Assembly: GCF_007743815.1 (NCBI RefSeq)
Contig: NZ_CP036265.1
Coordinates: 1,390,501 to 1,454,500 of the forward strand
DNA: 64,000 bases
Direction of reading: 5' to 3'
Source: Alienimonas californiensis
Lineage (GTDB): Bacteria; Planctomycetota; Planctomycetia; Planctomycetales; Planctomycetaceae
Part shown: one piece after another, positions 1-8,065 of the stretch
Layout: each line of letters begins with the position of its first letter
Numbering within the stretch: position 1 is the first letter of the stretch
Program-made: the position numbers and the translations under genes
The notes under the pieces: generated by a model
The model's database searches: none
The model's input: only the letters and a program-made list of their open reading frames with translations
What the model was told of the DNA's origin: nothing

Positions 1-3000
1 GGCGGCGGGTTCGTGGTCTCCAGCGGGAACAACGGCGGCGGCATGTTCGGCTCCGTCCTGAACGCCCCCGAGCAGGCCGGCATGCCGCTGGCGGACGCGG
101 AGATCGCGACCGCCCTGACCACCCTGTCGTCGCAGTGGGAGGCCGCCGGGGCCGACCCCGCGGCGGTCGCGGCGACGCTGCTCGACGTCGTGCTGCCCGC
201 CGCCCGGCCGAACGAAGCCTTCCCCTACCTGGAACCGTTCGTCGCCGGCTCGGGCTCCGACGCAGCCGCGACCGCGACCGCGACGCGGGACGCCGTCGCC
301 CCGCTGCTGACGTGGGCGACCCGGGCGGGAACGCTGGGGGCGGTCCGGCGGCGGTTGGAGGGACGGCAGTCGGCCGGCGAGGCGGGGCGGGCGGTCGATC
401 TGCTGCGGGTCCGGCTGGCGGTTGCGGAGGACCGGGCGGCGGACGCCGCCGCGGGGCTGGTCGCCCTCAAGGAGGCGGTGCGCACGGATCTGTCAGGGAC
501 CGGCGGCGAGACGCTGCTGCACGCCGCCCTGCCGGCGCTGGAGGCCGGCGTCGCCGCCCCGGAGGCCATCGACGCCCTGTTGGCGGGCGTGGAGAGCTAC
601 GGGAAGTCGGAGGGCGTCTGGACGCGGTTGCTGCCCCAACTGGCCCGCGCCGCCTTCGAGCAGGGCGATCCGGCCATGGGGGAACGCCTCCTCGACCGGT
701 TCGTCGAGCTGGCCCGCTCCAACCCCGCCGTCCGGGTGAACGCGAAGCAGGAGGCGCTGACCAGTGCGATCCACGAAGCGGCCCGCGGCGGGGCGGCGGT
801 CCCGGCTCTCAAATGGCTCAACGCCCTGGAAAAACTGCCGGTCTACGAGGAGCAGTCCAGGGCCCCGCGGTTCAACCGGGACGAGGTGACGCCCGACCTG
901 GCCCGCGCCGCCGCGGCGCTGCCGGCGGACGAGCGGTTCGACGTCCTGCTGGCCTGGGCGATCCCGGGAACCTCGCTGAGCGAGGCGGAACAGGTCGCCG
1001 CACGCCGGCCGGGGGCGATCCGGGACCTGGCGGCGCTGCTGCCGACGGACGGCCCGCCGGCGGAGTTCGGTCGGCCCGCGGATCCGGCCCGTCGGCTCAG
1101 CGCTGAGGCCGGGCGGGCGCCGGCGCCGCTGACGAGCCTCCTCGTCGCGCTGGCCGCCGCGGCGGTGGAGGCCGATCGGGTCGACGAACTCGCCGCCGCG
1201 CTGGACCGGGCGGCCGCGGCCCGGGCCTTCGCCCCGGACGACGCCGACGTTCCCCGGAGCGCCCCCGGGGCCTCCTTCGCCTCGCCCGAACTCATTCAGG
1301 TTCAGCGGACGGTCACGCTGCCCAACGGCGCGACGACGACGGTGATGACGACCCAGCGCCAGCCGCGTCGCGTCGACGGGATCGCCCCGATCCCGCTCGA
1401 TGCGTCGGGCACGGTGCGGACCGCGACGCTGCGGGCGTTAACGGGTCTGAAGCCCGATCTGCCGAAGGCGTTCGCCGCCGCCGCCGAGCTGCGCCAGTGG
1501 ATCGCGGATCGCGACGACGGCAACCCGTCCGGCGAGTGGAAGGTCGCGCTCGATCAGGCGTTCGCGGCGAACCTGCTGCTCGCGTGGGCGGCGCTCGGGG
1601 AGCCGGAGACCCGGACCGCGGCCTTGGAGGAGCTCAAGACGCTGGAAACATGGGCGGTCGGGAACAATGTCGTCGGCGGGGACTTCCGCGAGTCGATTCT
1701 CGCCCTGCGCACCGAGGCGGAGGGTCCGCCGGGCGTGCCGCCGCTGGGCGCCGACCACGGCCTCTGGCGGTCCGCCGCCCCGGGCTCCTACGCCACCGGG
1801 CCGACCGGCCGGCCGGGCTGGACCTTCTTGCACGGCATGGCCCATGCGACCGGGTCCGGCCGGGCGAACCTGCTGACGTTCCGACTGCCGCTGACCGGGA
1901 CGTTTCAGCTGTTCGTCGTCGCGTCGAACGGAACTCGCGAGGAGGCGTTCCCGATGTACAACGGCCTGCTCCACGAGGCGTTCCCGCACAACGGCAGCTT
2001 CTACGCCCGCGACTTCAGCGGCACGCGGTTCGCCAAGGAAAACGCCCCCTGGCTGCCGTACCAGAGCGAACAGCGGTTCCTGTACGACGTGAGCCCGGAG
2101 CAGGTCGAACTGAGGGTCGCCGGCCGCACGCTGTTCACGGATCCGACGCCGCCGCCCGGCTCGCCGTTCTTCGGCCTGTCGACGACGGACGGCCGTCGGG
2201 GCTGGTTCAGCGCCGTCCGGATCATCGGCGATCCGACGATTCCCGCCGAGGTCGATCTGCTGGCCGGGGACCGCACCGACGGCTGGTTCTCCCCCTCCGG
2301 CAACGGCGCCTGGCCGCGGGAGGGGCTGGAATGGGACCGCAACGCCCCCCGTTCCCAACCCCGCTGGGCCGTGAAAGACGGCGTGTTGGCCTCCAAGCCC
2401 GACGCCGGCCGGCTGATGCACCACCGCCCGCTGTTCGACGGCGACCGCATCGCCTTCGAGTTCCGCACCGTCGGCGCCGCGGCGACCGTCGTGCCGTCGC
2501 TGGATCGCGTCGGGTTCGTGCTGGAGCCGGAGGGCGTCCGGCTGCGGTTCCTGCCCGTCGACTCGCCCCGCGGCCGCTTCGCCGAGGACGGCGGACTGGG
2601 CGCCGCCCGAACCGTCCCCGCCCCCGGGGCGCTGGGGCCGGTTCCGCTGGTTCCCAACGACTGGAACCGAGCCGTGCTGGAAGCGCAAAACGGGCGGCTG
2701 ACGCTCTCCGTGAACGACGTGCCGGTGTTGGAACGCGACCTCTCCGCCGGGGCCGGCACGCCGCACGGGGCGGCCCACCCGGACCGCCTGTTCGGCCTCG
2801 CCCCGCCGCCCGGCGGGACGGCGGCGGTGCGCAACGTGATCCTCTCCGGCGACTGGCCGACCGAACTGCCGGAGGACTGGAAGGCGAACCTCCTGCTCCG
2901 CCCGGAGTTGTCCGCGGCGCCGGAGGACCCGCTCGCGGACCGCCCGTACGACGATCAAGCCGTCGCCGAGGGGCGGCGGGACGTCGCGCTCCTCGGGCAC

Positions 3001-4902
3001 TATTGGATCACGGCCCTGCAATGGGAGTTCCTCGCGACGGCGGCGGCGTTGTCGCCGGAGGACCGGCTGCGGGTTCTGGTCAATCAGGTGCTGTTCACGC
3101 CGGAGGACCCGTACTGGCGCAGCGATTGGGCCTTCTCCCCGGCCGACCCGCCCCCGGGCACGAACCTGCCGGGGGTCGAGAACCCCGCCGAGGGCCGCCG
3201 CGTGCCCACCGGCGGCCGGTTGCTGAGCCCGATCCTGATGCTGGCGGAGACGGCCGAGGAACTGGGCCGACTGGACGACCTGCGGGCCGCCGCGGAGCGG
3301 GCCCCCGCGACCTCAGACCCCACCGCCGCGGCGCAGGCGGCGTTGCTGATCGCCGTCGGGATGCGCGACGGCGGCGAGATCGCCCCGCACGTGCAGTTTC
3401 TCGAGACCTACCTCGGCAAGATGACGAAGGAGACCCAGGCGTGGGAGCCGCGACCGATGCTCATCGCCGGCCGCGCCCTGGCCGACGCCGTGATCGCCGA
3501 TCCCTCCAACACGGAGGCGAAGCAGGCCGCCGAATCGCTGGCGACCGGTTACCTCCAAACCTTCCAGAACAACTTCGGCGGCCCGTGGACGATCCCGAAG
3601 CGACAGGCTCGCACGATCTTGGCGGACCTCGAAACCGAACCGCCGGTCGGCCCGGCCTGGGTCGCGGCGCCGGAATTGTCGCTTCGCAAAAGTGCCGACG
3701 GACTCCCGGCCGCCCGCTGGACGGCGCCGGAGGGCGCGACGGGGAACGCCGCGGAGGACACGGGGGCGACGGTCCGCCATTGGGCCGGTGGGGAGCGGGA
3801 CCGGCTATTCGCTGTCCGCCCCGCGGCGCCGACGGCGGACGGAACCCTGACCGTGACCGCGACGCCGACCATCGGCTGGTTCCACATCGTGCGGGTCCTC
3901 GCCGGGGGGCTGGGCGTCCAGATGGAAGCGAACCGCGATCGGCTCAACGTCCGTTCGCTCAGCGAGCAACGGGCCGACGCCAAGCTGGCGGCCAAGTACG
4001 AGGGGAACGACTACCCGCTGCGTCTGGACGTGCGGCGCGATCACTTCACCGCCCTCTTCTCGGACAAACCCGTCTGGGAAGCCGCCCTGGATACGGTGAC
4101 GTTCGACGGCCCGCTGCCGTTCCTGGCGCTGCAAGCCCGCGGCGACTACGGCGGCGCGGTGCGGAACCTGACGATCGGCGGCGACGTGGAAACGCCGGAC
4201 GCCGTCGCCCTGCTCCCCGATAACGGCCGCATCCCCGACTGGTGGGTCGACGCCTACGGCGACGAGAACAAGGACCGCACCACCGCCGGCTGGGAGTGGC
4301 AGGACGACGGGCTGGCCGCGGGCCCCCCCTCGCCCGATAACGCCGGGGCGTCGGACCAGGAGACGCTGCTGGTCTTCCCCCGCCCGCTGGCCGCGCCCAC
4401 GGAAACGGTCCGGTTCGAGTTCCTGCACGAACCCGGCGTCGGTTCCGGCGGCGGCCCCGACGGTGAGAAACGGGACCGGGCCGGGGTGCACGTCGCGCTG
4501 GGCCGGATCGCGTTCGTGCTGACGAAGGACGGCGTGCGGGTGCACCGCATCACCGCCGGCCCGACCGACCGGCTGCCGCTGGCCAGCGACAACCTCGCCG
4601 ACGAACCGGAGAACCGCCGTGGCCCGGAGACGCTCGATCTCTCCCCCGGCATCTGGCGCACGTTGGAACTGACCGTGACGAGCGGCGGCGACGGATCGAA
4701 CGGCGACAAGCCGAACGGCGATACGGCGACGCTGTCGCTGGACGGCACGCCGATCTTCGAGCGGCCGATCGCCCCGGCGAACCGCCGGACCTTCGGCCTG
4801 TTCCGCTGGGTCGGCGATCCGGCGGTGCGGGTCCGCAACGTCACCCTGTCCGGCGACTGGGCTGACGTCCCCCCCGCCGCCCCGGAGACGCCGAGCCCGT
4901 AG
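1..4902 (+). CDS. Giant planctomycete protein of unknown function, DUF1583-like (5' end outside window)
   Basis: The frame is open from base 1, so the gene begins before the window; the first start-like codon inside is the GTG at 13, giving at least 1629 residues. The first ~550 residues are Ala/Leu/Glu-rich helical repeats resembling TPR/armadillo-type arrays. The rest contains at least three copies of a beta-sandwich-like unit, each ending in a signature similar to VRNVxLSGDW (near residues 955, 1400 and 1615), with the phrases DGWFSPSGN and KDGVLASKP. This pattern recalls the planctomycete families DUF1581/DUF1583, which have no established biochemical role. The repeated units look like concanavalin/LamG-style modules, suggesting an extracytoplasmic binding protein. 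The family name is from memory of the motif style, and function is unknown. Confidence 0.6.
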   Translation, partial: GGGFVVSSGNNGGGMFGSVLNAPEQAGMPLADAEIATALTTLSSQWEAAGADPAAVAATLLDVVLPAARPNEAFPYLEPFVAGSGSDAAATATATRDAVAPLLTWATRAGTLGAVRRRLEGRQSAGEAGRAVDLLRVRLAVAEDRAADAAAGLVALKEAVRTDLSGTGGETLLHAALPALEAGVAAPEAIDALLAGVESYGKSEGVWTRLLPQLARAAFEQGDPAMGERLLDRFVELARSNPAVRVNAKQEALTSAIHEAARGGAAVPALKWLNALEKLPVYEEQSRAPRFNRDEVTPDLARAAAALPADERFDVLLAWAIPGTSLSEAEQVAARRPGAIRDLAALLPTDGPPAEFGRPADPARRLSAEAGRAPAPLTSLLVALAAAAVEADRVDELAAALDRAAAARAFAPDDADVPRSAPGASFASPELIQVQRTVTLPNGATTTVMTTQRQPRRVDGIAPIPLDASGTVRTATLRALTGLKPDLPKAFAAAAELRQWIADRDDGNPSGEWKVALDQAFAANLLLAWAALGEPETRTAALEELKTLETWAVGNNVVGGDFRESILALRTEAEGPPGVPPLGADHGLWRSAAPGSYATGPTGRPGWTFLHGMAHATGSGRANLLTFRLPLTGTFQLFVVASNGTREEAFPMYNGLLHEAFPHNGSFYARDFSGTRFAKENAPWLPYQSEQRFLYDVSPEQVELRVAGRTLFTDPTPPPGSPFFGLSTTDGRRGWFSAVRIIGDPTIPAEVDLLAGDRTDGWFSPSGNGAWPREGLEWDRNAPRSQPRWAVKDGVLASKPDAGRLMHHRPLFDGDRIAFEFRTVGAAATVVPSLDRVGFVLEPEGVRLRFLPVDSPRGRFAEDGGLGAARTVPAPGALGPVPLVPNDWNRAVLEAQNGRLTLSVNDVPVLERDLSAGAGTPHGAAHPDRLFGLAPPPGGTAAVRNVILSGDWPTELPEDWKANLLLRPELSAAPEDPLADRPYDDQAVAEGRRDVALLGHYWITALQWEFLATAAALSPEDRLRVLVNQVLFTPEDPYWRSDWAFSPADPPPGTNLPGVENPAEGRRVPTGGRLLSPILMLAETAEELGRLDDLRAAAERAPATSDPTAAAQAALLIAVGMRDGGEIAPHVQFLETYLGKMTKETQAWEPRPMLIAGRALADAVIADPSNTEAKQAAESLATGYLQTFQNNFGGPWTIPKRQARTILADLETEPPVGPAWVAAPELSLRKSADGLPAARWTAPEGATGNAAEDTGATVRHWAGGERDRLFAVRPAAPTADGTLTVTATPTIGWFHIVRVLAGGLGVQMEANRDRLNVRSLSEQRADAKLAAKYEGNDYPLRLDVRRDHFTALFSDKPVWEAALDTVTFDGPLPFLALQARGDYGGAVRNLTIGGDVETPDAVALLPDNGRIPDWWVDAYGDENKDRTTAGWEWQDDGLAAGPPSPDNAGASDQETLLVFPRPLAAPTETVRFEFLHEPGVGSGGGPDGEKRDRAGVHVALGRIAFVLTKDGVRVHRITAGPTDRLPLASDNLADEPENRRGPETLDLSPGIWRTLELTVTSGGDGSNGDKPNGDTATLSLDGTPIFERPIAPANRRTFGLFRWVGDPAVRVRNVTLSGDWADVPPAAPETPSP

Positions 4903-5003
4903 GAGGAATCGAGCGGGCGGCGACGGTCTCGGCGGGCCATGGCGGGCTCGGGGAGACTGCCGGAGACCGCGCGCCCGCGGACCGGGTTCACGCCACGCTC
5001 GCC

Positions 5004-6614
5004 ATGACCGCCGCCGCCTCCCCGCTCTCGCCCGCCGGTTCGCCGCTCTCGCCTGCCGGTTCGCCGCTCTCGCCTGCCGGTTCGGGCCCGGGTCGTGGGC
5101 GGCTGGGGCGGTTGCCGGGGCAGTTGCGGCGGGTCAATCCGTTCGGCGGGGACTGCCGGCCGTCGCGGGTGCCGTTGTTCGGATCGGGGGGGCCGGCGCT
5201 GCCGTTTCCGCATCCGTGGAACTACGGGCAGCCGCTGGAGATCCTCGACACCTATTTTCACAGGGCCGACGACGAAGCCGGCCCCGGCCGCCACAACCGC
5301 TATCTGGACGTGCCCGGGTTCGCCCCGGTGCTGGTCACCCGGGACCCGGCCGTCATCCGGGCCGTGACGACCGCCACCGGCGACAAGCCCGGGCAGTTCG
5401 ACCGCGACACCCTGCCCTCGACCGGCATCGCCCGGGCGACCGGGCCGGACTCGCTGCTGTACGCCAACGGGCCGCTGTGGCGCCGGCAGCGGAAGCTCGC
5501 GGCCTCCCCCTTCGGCAAGACGAGCCTGTTCCAGCCGGAGAAGTTCGGCGAGTTCGAAGCCACCTTCCGCCAAACCGTCGCCCAACGGCTGGACCTCCTG
5601 CGGCGCCATCTGGAGCAGAGCGGCGAACCGACCGTGCGGCTCGAACTGGAGCCGGAGATTCAGGCGGTGATGTTGGAGATGCTGGCGAACAACTTCTTCG
5701 GGGCGACGATCCCCTACGCGGCGATCCGCGACCGCTACGCCCCGGCGTTGTCGCGGACGATCGAACGCATCGTCCGCGACACCGTGACCAACCGCGTCGG
5801 CGTGCCGGTGTGGAAGTGGCCGCCGCTCACGCCGGGCCTCCGGCGGGCGCGGGCGGATTACGCGGCGTTCGAGGAGCTGACCGACCACGTGCTCGCGGCC
5901 CGGCGCCCCCTCTCCGGAGGACCCGGGCGGGGCCTGTGGGGGCAGTTCAAATCCGACGCCCCGGACGCCGCCCTCCGCAGCAACGTGCGGGTGTTTCTGG
6001 CCGGGGCGCTGGAGGCCACCACCTCCTACGCCTGCTGGACGATCTCGCACCTCGCCCGCAACGAGGCGTGGCAGGAACGGGTCCACGAGGACGTCCGCAC
6101 GATCGAGGACTACACCCCGCGGAACCTGCTGGGGGCGACGCATTTATTAGCGGCGATGAACGAAACGCTGCGGCTCACGCCGTCGCTGTATTTCCTCCCC
6201 CGCCGGGCCACGGCGGACACGACGCTGGACCTGCCGCACGGCCGCACGCTGACGATCCCCCGGGGCACGCACCTCCTGCTGGACGTCTGGCACGCCAACC
6301 GGCACGAGGACCACTGGGGAGCGGGCGTCACCGGCCACCCCGCAGGGACCTTCGCCCCGCAGCGGTGGGCGGAGGCGACGACCCAGGCCCGCGGCTGCAA
6401 GGACCTGCTGCACTTCGGGTTCGGCCACGGCCCGCGCGTCTGCCCGGGCAAGCATCTGGGGGAACTGGAGGTCGGGCTGGTCGTCGGGGCGTTCGTCAAA
6501 CTGTTCCGGGTGCGGGCCGTGCACGCGGAGAACCCGCCGAAGGCCGGCGTCTCCACCAAACCGGCGGACGGCACGCTCGTGGAACTGGCCCTGCGACCCG
6601 CTCCGGGAGCCTGA
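5004..6614 (+). CDS. Cytochrome P450
   Basis: A 536-residue heme-thiolate monooxygenase by family. The K-helix ExxR pair is visible as E387/R390 in NETLRLTP. The heme-ligand loop FGHGPRVCPG places the axial cysteine at Cys480, and the I-helix region (AGALEATTS) lies near residue 335. The ATG at 5004 sits about 100 bases after the preceding gene. The first 30 residues after the start are a threefold SPLSPAG repeat encoded by a 21-bp tandem repeat, probably a disordered leader; a later start is possible. No ferredoxin or ferredoxin reductase lies nearby, so the electron donor and substrate cannot be deduced. The gene stands alone and convergent to the DUF1552 gene. Confidence 0.93.
   Translation: MTAAASPLSPAGSPLSPAGSPLSPAGSGPGRGRLGRLPGQLRRVNPFGGDCRPSRVPLFGSGGPALPFPHPWNYGQPLEILDTYFHRADDEAGPGRHNRYLDVPGFAPVLVTRDPAVIRAVTTATGDKPGQFDRDTLPSTGIARATGPDSLLYANGPLWRRQRKLAASPFGKTSLFQPEKFGEFEATFRQTVAQRLDLLRRHLEQSGEPTVRLELEPEIQAVMLEMLANNFFGATIPYAAIRDRYAPALSRTIERIVRDTVTNRVGVPVWKWPPLTPGLRRARADYAAFEELTDHVLAARRPLSGGPGRGLWGQFKSDAPDAALRSNVRVFLAGALEATTSYACWTISHLARNEAWQERVHEDVRTIEDYTPRNLLGATHLLAAMNETLRLTPSLYFLPRRATADTTLDLPHGRTLTIPRGTHLLLDVWHANRHEDHWGAGVTGHPAGTFAPQRWAEATTQARGCKDLLHFGFGHGPRVCPGKHLGELEVGLVVGAFVKLFRVRAVHAENPPKAGVSTKPADGTLVELALRPAPGA
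5022..5084 (+). repeat. 21-bp tandem repeat, three copies, inside the P450 N-terminus
   Basis: Three adjacent 21-bp units beginning CCGCTCTCGCC and ending GCCGGTTCG, differing only at one C/T position. They encode SPLSPAG three times. The unit length is a multiple of three, so copy-number change would not break the reading frame. Confidence 0.9.
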
Positions 6615-6665
6615 CGTAACGCGCCCTGTGCACAGCCTTCGGCCGAGGGGGCGGCAGGCCGGGGG

Positions 6666-8003
6666 TCAGACGGTTTCCAGCCCGGGGAGCGTCCGCGTGC
6701 CGGTGGCGAAGCGGTCGGTCTCGAAGCCCATCTGCTGGAGGACGCTGACGAACAGGTTGGCCAGCGGCTCGTTGTTCTGCCGGTCGAACCGCAGGATCGG
6801 TTCGTGCCGGAATCGCCCCCCCGCCAGCATCAGCGGCAGGTTGGTGGTCGTGTGCTTGTTGGCGTCGCCGAGGTTGCTGCCGAGGAGGATCGAGGTGTTC
6901 GTCAGCAGGTCGGCGTCGTCCTCGCCCACCGCGGCGAGGTCCCCCAGGAAGCTTCCGAACAGCCGCAGGTGGTTGCGGTCGATCGCCTCCAACTGCGCGA
7001 GCTTCTTGGCGTTCTTCCCGTGGTGCGACAGGTTGTGATAGCCGTCGGTGATCTCCACGTCCGCGTCCCGCACGTCGGAGACGGTCGGCGTGGCGTTGGT
7101 GTCCAGCAGCAGGGTGACCGTGCGGGTGGAGTCTGTCTCGAAGGCGAGCTTCGCCATCTGGTACATCAGGGCGGACTTCTCCATGAAGGCGGTCCGCTCC
7201 GCGGGGTCGGTCGGCTGCGGGATCGGGGCCTCCGGCTTGGGGCGTTGCGCCCAGCCCTCGTTCTCGGTCAGCCGCCGTTCGACGTCGCGGACGGCGGTCT
7301 CGAACTGGTCCAGCCGCTCCCGGTCGCGGGGGCCGAGCGTCCGCTGCAACGATTTGGACTGCGCCCCGACGGCGTCCATGATGCTCCGGCCCAGCCGTAA
7401 CTCGTGCATCCGGGCCCGCACCTCGGCGTCGGTGCCCCGCAGGAACAGGCGGCGGTAGACCTCCGCGGCGCTGTCCTCGCAGGGGATCAGCACGCCGGAT
7501 TCGGTCCAGGAGAGGCTGCGGCGGCCGGGGGAGGCGTTCACGCCCAGGGTCAGCGAGGGGAACCGCGTGACCGGGCCGAGCTGGCCGGCGACGTACTGAT
7601 CCAGCGACACGGAGTTCTGAAAGCCCCCCGTCCCCGGCCCGGGCGCCCCAGTCAGGAAGGAGACGTCCGAGGCGTGCGACCCGTTCACCCCGGGATGCGA
7701 AACGCCCTCCAGCACGGTGACGCGGTCGCGGACGTCGGCCAGCTCCTCCAGGTAGGGCGAGGAGGCGTCGTCCCCGGCCCCGTCGAGCCCCCCGTCGGCG
7801 GGGAAGAACTTGTCCGGCACGAAGCCGAGGTTGTTGCAGATCGCCATCATCCGCCGCGGGGAGCGCCGCTCCCGGGAGCGGGCGTGGGCGGGCGTCATCG
7901 CGTCCAGCCACGGCAGCGCCAGCGCCACCCCCGCCCCCCGCAGAAAGGTGCGGCGGCCGAGTCGCTTCTTGAGCGAGACGTGCGGGGCGTCGTGAACGGG
8001 CAT
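6666..8003 (-). CDS. DUF1552 domain protein with Tat signal
   Basis: A 445-residue exported protein of the DUF1552 family, which is nearly confined to planctomycetes and related bacteria and is typically encoded beside a DUF1592 protein. The start is the ATG at 8003. Its N-terminus carries a twin-arginine signal (GRRTFLRGAGVALALPWL, residues ~15-32), so it is probably exported folded. Family-typical phrases are present, including MAICNNLGF, VLEGVSHPG, a SLDQYVAGQLG segment and LLDTNATPTVSDV. The biochemical role of DUF1552 is not established. The gene lies 62 bases downstream of the DUF1592 gene on the same strand and is presumably co-transcribed. Confidence 0.93.
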   Translation of the reverse strand: MPVHDAPHVSLKKRLGRRTFLRGAGVALALPWLDAMTPAHARSRERRSPRRMMAICNNLGFVPDKFFPADGGLDGAGDDASSPYLEELADVRDRVTVLEGVSHPGVNGSHASDVSFLTGAPGPGTGGFQNSVSLDQYVAGQLGPVTRFPSLTLGVNASPGRRSLSWTESGVLIPCEDSAAEVYRRLFLRGTDAEVRARMHELRLGRSIMDAVGAQSKSLQRTLGPRDRERLDQFETAVRDVERRLTENEGWAQRPKPEAPIPQPTDPAERTAFMEKSALMYQMAKLAFETDSTRTVTLLLDTNATPTVSDVRDADVEITDGYHNLSHHGKNAKKLAQLEAIDRNHLRLFGSFLGDLAAVGEDDADLLTNTSILLGSNLGDANKHTTTNLPLMLAGGRFRHEPILRFDRQNNEPLANLFVSVLQQMGFETDRFATGTRTLPGLETV

Positions 8004-8065
8004 CGGGACGTCGGGGCGGGGGGAAATCGGGCGGGGCGAACGCGGAAGGGCGATCTCTTCCGAAG

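Noticed and set aside
1497..4223. 908-codon plus-strand frame inside the giant gene
   Set aside because: Arg/Gly-rich shadow of the real frame; no protein-like segments, typical of high-GC overlap.
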